Positions 48,983 to 60,956 of a stretch of 64,000 bases of DNA are shown in pieces; the first letter of the stretch is position 1, and the number at the start of each line of letters is the position of its first letter. The position numbers and the translations under genes are program-made. The notes below the pieces were generated by a model. It made no database searches and was not told the origin of the DNA. It was given only the letters and a program-made list of their open reading frames with translations. The stretch covers positions 70,529,022 to 70,593,021 of the forward strand of contig OZ020306.1 of the NCBI GenBank assembly GCA_963971305.1, written 5' to 3'. Source of the stretch: Arcuatula senhousia (taxonomy: Eukaryota; Mollusca; Bivalvia; Mytilida; Mytilidae).

Positions 48983-51900
48983 CTAGTAAGTTTAAAGATA
49001 TAAATGTTAATAAGATGTGTCACATTTTTATGCCTTATTAAAAGAGAATGTCATTACTATATGTACGTCTAAAATATAAGCCTATGATATTTTTGTTTGC
49101 TGTAGTCTAGCAATCTTTCTAAAAGATATACAGGCTCTTGAGCAATGGTGAAAATAACCTAAATGTCTACATATATGACATGATGTCTTTGTTTAGAATC
49201 AAGTTTGCCTTGAACTTAAAGGTTTACAGATTTCATATGTAATCATACTAAAACTTTGCCAGCCAGAGCATTATAACAAAACTTTTTTTTTTTAATTGCA
49301 AAAATCCCCAACTCTAAAAAGCAAAATGATTTTAAAGTGATAACAAAATTAAAAAGATGTAGAAGCATGAAATTAGTAATGAGAAATATTATTTTTTGTC
49401 TATTCATCATTCTTCCAATGCCTTTTTTGTAACTTTTATCTCTTAAGAAGCATAAGGTTGTTTAAAAAACATCAATTACCGGAAACTAGAAAAGGACGAA
49501 TAAACAGGTGTGCCTCAGATTTGTTCTGGCAATCATCTCCAAAAATGTCAACCATTCGTTCTATCTGTGAATATATAACAGGTTTGCACAAATATTTTAT
49601 TGCAACAACTAGGATCAAATTAGGAAACTACAAACATAGACAAATAGAAGCAATCTCTGCCTTAGGCACAATTTATTGGTCGACTGAAATCTTTAAGAAA
49701 AATCAAAGTATTTATATTTGTAACATATGCACATTTTTTAAACTTCACATTCTAAAAAAAGATGTTTGAATTGTTTTTTTTTTGTATGGTCGTTTTATAT
49801 CTCTATTATCTGGAACTTTGTTTGTCATTTTTAATTCTGTTCTGTCTCGTTTTTGTCTCGCCTGCGACGAATGTCGCAAAAGGCGAGACTTAGGTATGGT
49901 GATTCCGGCGGCGACGGCGACGGCGGCGGCGGCGTCCACAATTGGTTAAAGTTTTTGCTTAAGTCTGTTTTGTGTGAACTAGTTATGTTACACCATTGAT
50001 ATTTGGTATGCAGTTGCATCAGCATCAGTACAGATCAGTTTTAAAAGGATTTCACCTGTATGCTCCTGCAGTCACGGTCTACTGACTTTGAAATTTTACA
50101 CTGATTTGGCCGAGGTTAACCTTTTTTCTTAAGTCTGTTTAACATGAAGCAGTTATGTTACACCATTGATATTTGGTATGCAGTTGCATCAGCATCAGTA
50201 CAGATCAGTTTTAAAAGAATTTCACCTGTATGTTCCTGCAGTCACGGTCTACTGACTTTGAAATTTTACACTGATTTGGCCGAGGTTAACCTTTTTTCTT
50301 GCGTCTGTTTAACATGAAGCAGTTATGGTTAACCATTGATATTGGGTATGCACTTGCATTAGCATTAGTACAGATCAATTTCAAAAGTATTTTATCTGTA
50401 TGATCCTGCGGTCACAGTCTACTGACTTTGAGATTTTACACTTTTTAACTTTTTACTTATGTCATGAGTGTTTTATATAAAGCAGTTATGGTTCACCATT
50501 TATATTTGGTATGCAGCTGCTTAAGCATCAGTTAAGATCAGTATAAGGAGGATTTTTACTTCATTTTATACTGTGTCCAGTTGCGACAGGCGAGACATGT
50601 CTCTGTGTTAACAGTTTATTTTTTGGTGGTGTTTAGGGGCATGTTTATATACCTTGTTCTCATGTGGAAGAACGTAATGATTCACCCAGAAGTCTATGAA
50701 CGCCTCACATCTTTGTCTCTCGCTTGGTCTGTGCAAATCTTTAGCTATCTGATTCCTGATGTACTGGTATACAGTATCAGAGGTGAGTTGTTTGGCATGC
50801 TTTATCCAGCGAGTCGAGTTAGAATTGTCTAGGGTCAGTTTCCATGCAAGATATTTTGCCAGGGCTTTTTCTTAGATATGATAAAAGTAAAAAGAAATAT
50901 TATGATTTTACTTTCCATTTCATGTTGCGAGTATAAAGAATAGTAGAAAGATATAGTAAGAAAAATGTCAAATTGTGATAAGGGAAATGGAACTGATCAT
51001 TTATCTTGAAAAGAGGTGAGCTTGGTTTTTGGTTTGGTCAACCATTTTTCTTATTTCTTAAACATCACAAAAGAATATTTTGATGATCATAAGCATCATT
51101 TTATATAGCAAAAGGTATATTTTTCTTAACCTTTCTTAACCTTTGTTGTCGATTTTTTTTCATAGAAAATTAAATTGAAAACTAACCCAAAGATACTCTG
51201 TTTTCAAGTTATATGGTTGGTTCCTATTATGTTTTAAAGAACAACCAACTCGACAGTTTAAACATTCTATACACTTACAAATAATTAGTAAAAAATGTAA
51301 AATCTCAATTTATTCAGCATTAAAAAAATCATGTTACCTTGAAAATCTGTGTTGTAACAAAAGTATCCTATTTGGTCATCCATTGGCTGTAATTGATTAC
51401 TTGTATTACAAAATCAGAAATTGTGAACAAATTGCTCAATTTAATATAAACTACTATGAAATAATTTATTTTCTTGGAATTATTTTCGTGCACCCCCCTC
51501 CTCAATTTTTTTTTATTGGTTTTTAAATTTCGTGGTTTGCACATGTTACTAGAAAGAACACATATTAAATAAACATTTCGTTTGATACTTATTTTCGTGA
51601 ATGTCTGCCACCCAAGTCAGTTGCCACCTATCTAATTATAATGAAACCACAAAATTTGATTCAAATGTGTTTTCTCTGAAAATTCAAAAGGTTTTCTTTG
51701 AAATGCCTGTACCAAGTCTTGACCATTCCCCTGTCGTATGTCTTCCTTGTTTTGTCATTTCTCTTGGATCTTCTCATTTGACATATTTGATATTGGTCCT
51801 CCAAATTTGGCATTTTTGTTATAACCTTGTATCTAAGACACAAAATACATATAATTATTATACATCAGAAATGTTTATAAGTAAAAATAACATAAACAAT

Positions 51901-54900
51901 TTTCAAAGCAAACACAGATTTGAAGTGCTTATGCATTTTCAACAAATTAGTAAGAAAAATAAAGAAATCACAAAGAGATGCACAGGAACAAAGATACCAA
52001 AGTGAACTACATCGATAAATTATCATCATGCTTTTTTTATTATAGGCGATTGGGTAAGGATAATATATTTTGTTTAATTGCTTTTTTAATTTGTTATGGC
52101 CATTGAAATTTAAGTACTATTCCATATAAGAATCAGGCAGGGGGTGGCACATTGATAATTTCCAATTTTAGATTTTGGGGTATAGATGCATTCATTTTAC
52201 CATAAAAACAAACCAAATGCAGTTTTTACATCTTAATATGTATTTGGTGCCTAGATATTTTTTGACTGGTTATATAGGGAAAAATTATGGCGGGAAATTT
52301 TCCCGTACTTTTCACTGTACAATGTAACTAAATTTTGACTCGTAATATCTCCTAAACCCAAGATCGACTGAAAAATTTAGTGGTCAAAACGAAGTTTACT
52401 GGGGTAGCTTTACCTAATTCTGTTGAATTTTTTTTGTGTATTTATTATCGATGTGCCACCCTATTAATGGTATCTGCCTGATTCTTAGAAAAAGTAGTAC
52501 TTAAAAGTACTTAGTATATACGAGTACACTATGGACAATGATAGATATAGACAAGAACCAGAATTTCTATTTACTTAAATATTATCCTGAGCCCAAACGC
52601 CTTTGGCGTGTTTACCTTTGGTAGATGTAAAGAGGTTGATCCACTCCGTTGTATGGTTATTCTACTTGACACAACTCTGAAGGAAATTTTGCTTGTAAAT
52701 CTATCCGTCGTTGTCAACTGTTCAGGACAAAGCACACACAACCTACCACTATATTTTGCAACATCCAACCCTGAATAATAGGTCATTGTAAACGGTTTCG
52801 TCTCGTAACCCTCCAGACAAAAGTTGTCGAAGCTTATTTCTACCTGCTCGCCATCAACCAGACCAAAATCGTACAGTGGCTGGTTTGGTTTTATGGTGTA
52901 TCCCTTCCTCTCCATCTCTGATAATGATCTGGATACTTTTTCCGACTGGATGCAATGGATGGCAATAAGATCCGGATAGTCCTTGTTTTGTCTGATGATG
53001 AGGGATACGTTAACCAGACATGAAACGTCTTCAAGAACCGAGGCCGCTCTACACAGATCAGATTCTGGAACATCATTGTGAACGACTAAGCCAACAACAC
53101 TAGAGAGAAACAAATTATTTCAAAGTGGAGATAAGTAGATATGACTGATAAGAGAAACATATTGTGCCTTGGCTTCAATTCTGTCATTTACTTATCTTTG
53201 CCTTCATATTTAAATAATTCCAATTTTAATTTCTTATTGCATTGCACAATGGCAGAAAAGAGTAGAAAAATATAAGAAAAAAATAAGATCATTGCATAAA
53301 TTAAAGTTACTAGCAGTCAGCTTAAACAAACACCCTGTAGACGCAAACAAATATAAAACAAATCACTTATTACATGTATTAGTGAAAGACAAATTCAACG
53401 TGCAGAAAGTTATTTTTTCTAGTTAAACAGAGCCCATTCTGCAAATAATTTTTTTTATAGTAAATTGATGTTATTTTTAGCCATACTTATATGATGTGTG
53501 TCCCTTCTCTAACATAGCTGAGTGTTCAGCAGCATTTGCTAATAACGGTGATACAGACCAAGATGAGCTGTCAGTTCTGGATAGTATCCTCACAGTGTCA
53601 TTGTTTTGTTCAAAGTCTGAAAACACAAAACCAAATATACTTTCATAAGTATATATGCAACCAAAAAAATGGAAAGAACTTTTGATACAACTTTGCTCAT
53701 TTTAGTTAGAAAATAATGCTTCGAATTTATACCATTACCTTTAATTTCATAAATTATTTAAAGTTAGCAAACTATATATATCTTCTGGTATAATACTACC
53801 TGGATCAAAGTCGCTACTGCTTTCACATCTTATGTCTCTATATCGTGAAAGCCTTTCCAAAACATTCTGTTGATTGATTTCCATCAACACATTTTTCAGC
53901 TGATCAAAAGTATTTTCATCAACACTTTCGACTTCGGTCAAAAATAAAGTCATTTTGTCTTCTACGAGAGCCTCATTCTAAAATATTTCATAAAAAAGAA
54001 CACACGTGTATTTGTTTTGGGTTAAAAAAAAAGATGTACATGTACATATATATTGTTTGCTCTTACATCTCTTTAAACCTTCAGAATATAATTTTGAATT
54101 TCTTGAAACAGTTTTAGAAATTCGCTGTTTTGTCTACATCCTGGCAAGTTTAGAACGGTGCAACAAAATATTCAGATTAAATAACATGACTTAATTACAA
54201 CACAGTAATCGTCAAGTACGAGAACAGTTGCAATCTGTCAGGGCAGAAAGAGTGTCAGTAAATTACAGTTACTCTAAGAACATTTCAAAGAACTCAACTG
54301 TAGCTTCCTCATCACAAACCAAAATATATTCAAAAAAATTAATTAGTTAATAACTCTTAAATATCAATTGAAATAACTCTTAAATATCACTTGAATTTAT
54401 AGTACTTGCTATAAACATATAAGAATGGTCTGATTAGATATTACATGTATAGAAATATTCTAAAAGTTAAAATTCATTTTTAATAAAATCTTTTAAAATG
54501 ATTGAAATAGAGTAAAATGAAAAATATTTACTTGTATTGCTTCAATGGTTTTGTTTTCGAGGACATTCTTTAGATGATGAAGCAATAGTTCTAAGTCTAA
54601 ATATGTCAGCAGCCAATCTTTGCAATCTGTACATGTTTTCTTTTCTGTAGTTTCTGTTCCTAATAGAGTTTTGAAAAAGAATAGAATACACATGTACGTT
54701 CAAATTACAACAATGTTCCGAAAATAAATTTTGCTACGACTATCGTGCGTTTCGTCTATTCAAGACTCATAAGAGGCGTTCTCACCTAAATATTAAAAAA
54801 CCAAAACACTATATTCAGAAACGACATGACATGAACATTTATGAAATTTCAGAGAAAAAAAATGTTAAAACTTATTCAAAGTAATATAACAGCTGAAAAT

Positions 54901-57900
54901 GAAAGTAAATCTCTGCAGACTTAGCTCTAATTATACGTTCAACCAAATTTTTTGCACTTCGATTTCGAATTGAGTTCATGTTGCTGATTCCAGTTAGGTT
55001 GTAATATTATAGTATTTTATTGTGTTTATCCCTTTCATTGACTTTCTTGTTAGTTATGGCTTTTTATTCGCTGATGATCTTTGGTAGTCAAGGACTCAAT
55101 TAATCTACACGAGTATAATCCTGTACATGTAAATGAAAACGCTGTTTTAAATTTTTTTTATCCTGTTTTCACGGATTTGAATAACTTAATATTTTTCTGG
55201 CTTCATCTTGACGTCATCCTTACATAAATGAAAGAAAGAAAATATTACTAGTACCTGGTAAATCATGGAATGTTATCTGTACATCACGTTCAGTTTTCTG
55301 AGAACATTGTATTGAGAACAACGAACTAGCTCGCTTGATATTTTCTAGCTCAAGATATTTTTCTGAAGCGTTAACCATTTCTTGTGTTGTCAAGTTTTTA
55401 ATCTAAAATATACTAATTATAAAATATCAAGTCCTTTCTTTGTAGTAGCTTGGATATATTAGAAAAGTAAGACACTTATGAAAAAACAAAATATAATGAT
55501 AAACTTTATGACAATTTTTTTTTATTAATAAACTATATGTAACAGATTAATAATTATTATTTGCGAGTCATGTACATAAAATATGAATGATATAAACAAA
55601 AATTAAAAAAAACAAAAACGTATTCAAAGTGATTCTCAAAATTTTTAAAAACATCAAAATAAATTATATTACTTTCATCGATTTTTTATCTACCTTTGTT
55701 TTTATTTTCGATGTCTGATTGAAGGTATTTTTTGAAAACATAAGCTCAACATTTTTGTCAGAATCAAGACTAAATATTCCGCCATCTTGGCTGACTTCAA
55801 AATCCGATGTAGGAGGTACGGCAACCGCGACACATTGTATTCGCTCTGTGTTTGAGTAGCAAACTTCAGCACCATGAAGAATAATGTCCTGTAAAAAAAT
55901 ACCAAAGAAAAAGAAAAAAGCAAAAATATTGTCACTGAAATAAAAAGAAACAATCAACTTACAACTTTTATAGTGATTTCTGCTTACTGTTTTGCCATGG
56001 GTCCTTTTGCATATAATCCCTGAATTCGAAAGTTGTTTTACACCAATCAGACAATCATAAGCGAAAACCAGAAATAGACAATTAACAAGGGCATACATAA
56101 TATCTAAAGTTTAATAAAATAAAAAAAAAAACAAACATGAGTAAATTGAAAATTCAATGCTGACAATCTGAAATTAATTTGTCTAGTTCATCATTCTTTG
56201 TTGGTGAAAACTTTTACACAGGCAATATTTTTTACGCCAGAATTATGTCCAATTAAAAAGTATATTAGCACTAACAATGACTAATGCAGCGTTATTTAAA
56301 TGTTAAATTCGTATATGCATGGTAAGTTTAAAATTAAATTTTTCAATGTCAATGTATTGAATAAGATTACATTATTTGATGATGTTCATGTTCAATTATG
56401 GAACGTCAATTTTAATGTTCTCTTTAAAATTAACAATCGAAACTCAATTATAATAGGGAAACATTTACAACTAATTTTCAAAACATGCCGCGTACATATA
56501 GACCTACCTGTTGACCAGGTAGCATCAGATCCTGGACGGTTTCAACATGGCGCCATATGTCATCCTTATTCTGTAGAAACTTAATTTTAGGTACCAGTTT
56601 TGGGTTGTAGTCAGGAATTACCGGTATGTATATCAGTGTAGGTGACTAGAATGGGATGCAAAAAATGATTCATAGTTATATAATGTTTTACTTTCTTCTG
56701 TTTTATCTATTTATTTAAGCAATAGGGATGGTGTATATATTAAAACTGTATATATGCCATACGTAATTTCAAATTTACCTTTTATAAATGAAACAAATCA
56801 ATAATATTTGTGTAGTAAATTTCAGCAAAAATAGCAAGAAAGAAAAAAAATAAGTTTATAAAAATACAGATTTGAAATGCGTGTGTGCGTGTGTGTGTTG
56901 GCGTTTTACACACATGAATCATGTAGGGAGGTCAGTTTTATTGGTGAAGGAAACCGGAGTACCCGGTTGAAACCACCGACCTTGAAAAAGTAATTGACAA
57001 ACCTAATCACATACAGACGGGGAAGTCCCATTTTTGTAAAATGGCAAGGGGACTCGAATGCCACCTAGGCCCCAGATTAATTAGATATGATGATTGCATT
57101 TAGAATAGGTTTAAAGAAAACTTACGTTGAAAGTTATGAAATCGCGTGTCTTTGGTTGCAATGACACGAGACATGACAGAATTTGTTCGTCGTTTGATTC
57201 CAGACATTTTGCGAGATCATAATCTGTGTCAGAGGCGTAGACCTGTAGGTCTGCTTGGTCTATAGAAGTGGGATCAGAAACAATAACACAGCAAATAGTC
57301 TGGCTGAATTTGTTCTTCGGGTTCTTGAATCTACATGCAAACGAAAAAAAAAATCTTTCAGTAAAAGGTGATATAGATATAAGAAAAGATTGCTGTGTTC
57401 CAACATGTAGTAACTGTCATTTGTTTTATTGCAGTCCCTAATTTCAGTTTATTTTTGTTTATATAGAACATATATATAGAAAACTGAATTAGCCTGTGTT
57501 GATTTTTTGAATTGTTCTACCTACAGCTCATATTTAAAAGAAAGGTCACTATGATAACCTACGGAACGCATTGTCTCATAACGATCTTAAGACCTGGAAA
57601 CAACATTGTTGGGTAAAAATGGATCTTAATGACCGGTGGTAGCACACAACGCAACATGGCTGTGAAGATTAAGATAATTATCTTAGTACTACAATCAGTT
57701 GTTATAAATGAGATAAAACTTTCCCCAGTAAGGTCACATATACATTGTATATTTTTGCCAAGATATGTCTAAGTTTAATTGAGCTAAATCAGCATGGAAT
57801 CAAAGTAGCTAGCGAAACAATTTTCTCCGAATTCATACTAGTGTTAAAAACATAGAAACCAAAATAATAAAAAAAACTTACAATAGCAGTTGTTTTGCCT

Positions 57901-58904
57901 TCCAATGGTTGCCATTTTCTTTGTCAATGTTTGTTTGTGATGATGTATCTTCAAGAATGGCAGATGAATGAATATTTTGCTCTGTTTTATGGCTATCACT
58001 GGAATATTTCGAGTTCAAGAGAAGCCTAGTATTTTCCAATTCTTTACATGTAAGATCTATTTGCTCTCGTATTTGTAGGAGGTCATTTGATGCTCGTAAA
58101 ATACACTTTTCTGACTTTGATCTGTAAAATAGTACAATAGTTCAAATTTTGTTGTAATTTTGATTGATAAGCATTATTTTCTGAGGCAAAAATGATTTTT
58201 ACAAATGCCATTTTAAAGAGTTATTATTTTTTTTGCAAACATAAAATCTGATGACTCTTTCTTATGATTTTTTTTGAATTTTTAGTTTTTAGGCAATAGT
58301 ATAAAATTTTAACTAGTAAATGCTTTGTTTTAAAAACGTCATATTACATGAAATACAATTCTAGCAACGCGGAACCAATATTATTTATAGCGTTTACCTG
58401 CAATCTTGCAAATTGTTTGAGTTGTTGTTTCCATCTGTAATTAGAAAGTTCACAAAGAAATACCGATACAGAAAAGAGTTTCAATGAAAAAAAAATGTAA
58501 CCATGTTTGACCATTTACAACAGACATACATTTACAATATTAAGGTCGAAAGTACACAATTCGAAAATGAAAAAAAAATCAAGAAGGCTTTAATGTTAAA
58601 TAGATGAACGAAAAATTACTTCAAATGTTGATATAGAAGACAAAAAGTTCTTACCATTATTTTCAGAATCTTCTGGCATGCCATTCTCTAGAGCATCACA
58701 CACTTCATGCAAGATTTCCCTCAATCGACTTAAATTTGTTTTAAGTGGTGTCATTTCGTTCCTGGTGACTTCAACAGCAGAATTGAGATTTGAAAAAAGA
58801 ACACCGATCGGAAGGTATGTTTTACTTTTTTCTTGAATGTCTCTTGACAAAGTCTGTGGTTTGACACGACGAAGACTGCTTGAATAAATACTAACGACCT
58901 CCAT
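48708..58904 (-). CDS. ZU5/UPA-like and death-domain protein, PIDD1-like without LRRs (at least 14 coding exons)
   Basis: The rebuilt protein of about 900 residues begins with a helical, coiled-coil-prone region (exons 1-3). Exons 4-6 show ZU5-like text (LSCLVSLQPKTRDFITFNV, then a DDIWRHVET stretch, then CVAVAVPPTSDFEVSQDGGI...NVELMFSK). Exon 11 resembles a UPA domain (DLIAIHCIQSEKVSRSLSEM, LVDGEQVEISFDNFC). Exon 12 looks like a degenerate death fold, and exon 14 is a death domain. ZU5-UPA-death is the tail shared by PIDD1, UNC5 and ankyrins. PIDD1 nucleates caspase-2 complexes through its death domain, so an apoptosis or stress-signalling adaptor role is inferred. No leucine-rich repeats and no transmembrane segment were seen. 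Junctions 1-11 and 12-14 are in phase, but exon 11 to exon 12 is not. Confidence 0.75.
49480..49564 (-). CDS. Gene B coding exon 13
   Basis: Borders are ATTCACAG / GTAATT, phase 0 to 1. It encodes IERMVDIFGDDCQNKSEAHL and FIRPFLVS and joins in phase to the death-domain exon. Confidence 0.75.
49855..50596 (+). mobile_element. Pearl-like element with terminal hairpin and 170-bp core
   Basis: The first 35 bp fold into a hairpin (GTCTCGCCTGCGAC with GTCGC and AGGCGAGAC). The far end repeats the motif in inverted form (GCGACAGGCGAGAC at 50583-50596). A (GGC)n-rich block near 49910-49935 precedes about four core units with AGTTATG anchors at 49981, 50151, 50321 and 50484. It lies in intron 12 of gene B, 57 bp from exon 12. 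Confidence 0.7.
50653..50870 (-). CDS. Gene B coding exon 12: degenerate death-like segment
   Basis: The acceptor is probably ATCTAAG and the donor GTATAT. The frame reads ALAKYLAWKLTLDNSNSTRW, IKHAKQLTSDTVYQYIRNQI, then RQRCEAFIDFWVNHYVLPHE. It is open through to exon 13 in phase. The W-x3-A-x-x-L and final FW positions resemble a death fold. The exon needs one base from its predecessor, which exon 11 does not supply. Confidence 0.65.
51520..51660 (+). repeat. Fragment of the TACTGTGG-type repeat
   Basis: TTAAATTTCGTGGTTTGCAC, ATTTTCGTGAA and AATGAAACCACA words recall the short element family at 24311-24525 and 37912-38112. The copy is incomplete and diverged. Confidence 0.35.
52129..52488. 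mobile_element. Miniature element with AAGAATCAGGCAG inverted ends
   Basis: AAGAATCAGGCAG at the left is matched by CTGCCTGATTCTT at the right end. Inner GTGGCACAT and ATGTGCCAC words are also inverted. It is 360 bp, lies in gene B intron 11 and has no coding capacity. Confidence 0.75.
52616..53099 (-). CDS. Gene B coding exon 11: UPA-like domain
   Basis: Borders are CTCTCTAG / GTAAAC, phase 2 to 0. At 484 nt it is the longest exon. It encodes VVGLVVHNDVPESDLC, DLIAIHCIQSEKVSRSLSEM, GLVDGEQVEISFDNFC and SKISFRVVSSRITIQR, strand-rich and matching the UPA module that sits between ZU5 and death domains. The following junction is not in phase with the next recognised exon. Confidence 0.75.
53487..53616 (-). 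CDS. Gene B coding exon 10
   Basis: Borders are TTTTCAG / GTATGG, phase 1 to 2. It encodes DFEQNNDTVRILSRTDSSSW and LLANAAEHSAMLEKGHTS. Confidence 0.75.
53800..53977 (-). CDS. Gene B coding exon 9
   Basis: Borders are ATTTTAG / GTAGTA, phase 0 to 1. Acidic and helical: NEALVEDKMTLFLTEVESVD, then NVLMEINQQNVLERLSRY. Confidence 0.75.
54532..54659 (-). CDS. Gene B coding exon 8
   Basis: Borders are CTATTAG / GTAAAT, phase 1 to 0. It encodes TCTDCKDWLLTYLDLELLLH and a helical end. Confidence 0.75.
54705..54800 (+). repeat. Dispersed 'TTCGTCTATTCAAGACTCAT' repeat, copy 2
   Basis: Relative of 16690-16800 in gene A: GTTCCGAAAATAAATTTTGC, then TTTCGTCTATTCAAGACTCA, then CACCTAAATATTAAAAAACC. Confidence 0.55.
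55255..55402 (-). CDS. Gene B coding exon 7
   Basis: Borders are ATTTTAG / GTACTA, phase 0 to 1. It encodes IKNLTTQEMVNASEKYLELE and SQKTERDVQITFHDLP. Confidence 0.75.
55694..55888 (-). CDS. Gene B coding exon 6: ZU5-like
   Basis: Borders are TTTTTACAG / GTAGAT, phase 0. The DGGIFSLDSDKNVELMFSKN segment, followed by TFNQTSKIKTK, fits the start of a ZU5 domain (GG, then a hydrophobic strand, then I...V). Confidence 0.75.
56508..56645 (-). CDS. Gene B coding exon 5
   Basis: Borders are ATTCTAG / GTAGGT, phase 0. It encodes SPTLIYIPVIPDYNPKLVPK and NKDDIWRHVETVQDL, the closing strands of the first ZU5-like unit. Confidence 0.75.
56880..57070 (+). repeat. (TG)n microsatellite and SINE-like conserved block
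   Basis: A GTGTGTGCGTGTGTGTG run is followed by GGAAACCGGAGTACCCGG and AAACCACCGACCTTG. The latter words look like a conserved block seen in dispersed animal repeats; I cannot name the family with confidence. Confidence 0.35.
57126..57330 (-). CDS. Gene B coding exon 4
   Basis: Borders are GCATGTAG / GTAAGT, phase 2 to 0. It encodes FKNPKNKFSQTICCVIVSDP and ILSCLVSLQPKTRDFITFN. Confidence 0.75.
57487..57625 (+). repeat. 130-bp direct repeat, copy in gene B intron 3
   Basis: Nearly identical to 59935-60072: TTAGCCTGTGTTGATTTT, AGAAAGGTCACTATGATAAC, GCATTGTCTCATAACGATC. Confidence 0.85.
57882..58121 (-). CDS. Gene B coding exon 3
   Basis: Borders are TTTTACAG / GTAAGT, phase 2 to 2. Heptad-like SNDLLQIREQIDLTCKELEN suggests a coiled coil. 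Confidence 0.75.
58398..58434 (-). CDS. Gene B coding exon 2 (37 nt)
   Basis: Borders are AATTACAG / GTAAAC, phase 1 to 2. It encodes DGNNNSNNLQDC. Very short, but the phase connects exons 1 and 3. Confidence 0.7.
58655..58904 (-). CDS. Gene B coding exon 1
   Basis: ATG at 58904-58902; donor GTAAGA; ends in phase 1. It encodes MEVVSIYSSSLRRVKPQTLS, then a helical segment (LKTNLSRLREILHEVCDALE). The leader has no signal peptide. No TATA box was recognised upstream. Confidence 0.75.
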
Positions 58905-59934
58905 GTTGTAAAGAAAATAAACTTCACAAAAATCTTAATGCCGTTTGTGTTTCGCAATTTTGTGTGTACTTGTCTTTTGTTTATATTCACAGATTGCAAA
59001 ATGCCGTAAGCTGCCAAAAAGTTAATCCTCAAAATTATTTGATGCTGAATATTTTATGTGAACATTCGGACAGACATCTGCCATAATTTTAATATACCTA
59101 TAACAATTTGTTGGAAACTTAATCTTTTAAAATGTAGTTCTTAAGATTTTATAACGTAATTACACGATTTCCCCTTTAAAATTTATAAAACAATAATTAT
59201 ATTGTAAACCTATTTTTATAAAACGCCATTTAGTTAGGTATACGATCAAAGTGTACCGCCCAATTATACTTAAACGTTAACCCCGATTTTAATCATCGTG
59301 TAAAATCAACTTCATCCTTTAAAGGTACAACACTGTTTTGTTAAATTTTGGCACGCAAATCAAAGAATACTTTCTGATGTCAAAACCATGAATAAATTTG
59401 GCAGGTGAACGCTACGACGCTGGGTATCATTTTGAACGAATTTTGATAACATTAATTACTTAATGAAAAAAGTTCTATAAAACAAATTTGTTTTACACCA
59501 TAATAATTATAATATTGTACTCAAAATCATCTATAAACAAATAAAGTTAATATCAAAATTACAGCAGATATAACAAAATCTTATATAGAAAACAATTGTT
59601 ATTTATATATGCAGATTAAATGGTTTTGACTTGATACAAATATTTCAATGGAAATAAAGGTAATAACAAAATCACAGAACTTGGAGAATCAATCTCAAAT
59701 GTCCATAAGACAAGACAAATTAAGGAAGACATACCTGCAAAATTGAAGATCACAATGGTCCTGACTTGGTACAGGCATTCAAAAGAAATGGTGGGTTAAA
59801 CCAGGTTTAAAGGCGCGTCAAACCTTCCCCTTTCATAATTATAATGGGTTAGAACATTTCACCAACCCCTCTACGTCAATTGTGATTTTATGACCCGGTA
59901 ATGGTAACATAAATCACAACAATATAAAACCTGA
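58905..59934. other. Upstream region of gene B
   Basis: AT-rich sequence that must include the gene B promoter. No core promoter element, repeat or ORF of coding character was recognised. Confidence 0.4.
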
Positions 59935-60072
59935 TTAGCCTGTGTTGATTTTCTAAATTGTGCTACCTACAGCTCATATTTAAAAGAAAGGTCACTATGA
60001 TAACCCACGGAACGCATTGTCTCATAACGATCTTAAGACCTGGAAACAACATTGTTGGGTAAAAAATGGATC
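59935..60072 (+). repeat. 130-bp direct repeat, copy upstream of gene B
   Basis: Nearly identical to 57487-57625, same orientation, 2.45 kb apart. Confidence 0.85.
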
Positions 60073-60657
60073 ATATGAGATGTTTATATACATACATGAC
60101 ATATGCAGGTTAGCTAAAAATGTTATTTTTCTCAAGAGAAAATATAATTTGAACACTAAATCGTCTTTTATTCGTTCATTTTCCTCTAAAATGACCCACC
60201 CGAGTAAAAATAATATTAAAAGATACGTTTTTCGATCTAATTTGAATACGTTTTTTACCCCCATTCCCCATAAAAAACCCCCAAAACAAACCCTACATTT
60301 TTAAAGCAAAAGAACCAATAAACCAATTAATTACCTATTTTCTGAAAGTAATATTACCTTTATTTGCATGCAAAATATTTATAGACATTACTGACAATAG
60401 CCATCACGACGATTTTTGTCGTAGACATTTCAATCAAAAACTATGAATTACAGCGAAGGTTGACCAGATGAAAAAAAACCCTGCTGTTTTCAGAAGGATA
60501 GACAAAAACTCCCTATTCTACGAGTCATGATTTTTTGCCTAAATCGGACGCCCGAGTAATTTTTTTTTCTTTTTTTTTTAAAGTCCGTTTTTTTACAGGG
60601 ATTATATCAGATTTGACAGTATGAAATAGCAGTCATCTTGTAATTTAAAAGATCACT

Positions 60658-60903
60658 TGCATTCCGTCCGCTCCAGCATATGGAGTTTACGTATCACAAT
60701 TGATTCGCTATTCCAGAGCATGTGGGGAGTACAACGACTTCCTTGATAGAGCCACACGGCTGACAAGCAAATTGTTAACACAGGGGTACGTTGCTCCCAG
60801 GTTGTTGTCATCACTCAAGAAATTTTACGGACGATATCATGTGCTTGTAAACAAATACGGGATTTCTATCTCTCAGATGAGCACAGATGTTGGTTTGACA
60901 TAG
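60658..60903 (+). pseudogene. C-terminal fragment of a retroelement reverse transcriptase
   Basis: The frame reads IPSAPAYGVYVSQLIRYSRA, then LLTQGYVAPRLLSSLKKFYG and RYHVLVNKYGISISQM, ending at a TAG. This segment closes reverse-transcriptase proteins of retroelements common in molluscs, cnidarians and amphioxus. The catalytic part is absent. Confidence 0.65.
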
Positions 60904-60956
60904 AGTTTTGTAATGTCATCCTTTCCGGATTTGACCAACACTTAATCGATCTTTGG

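Noticed and set aside
49458..49769. 103-codon plus-strand frame
   Set aside because: It is the antisense shadow of exon 13 of gene B plus intron sequence.
51601..52005. 134-codon plus-strand frame
   Set aside because: It overlaps repeat-derived sequence in an intron of gene B and shows no domain or conserved pattern.
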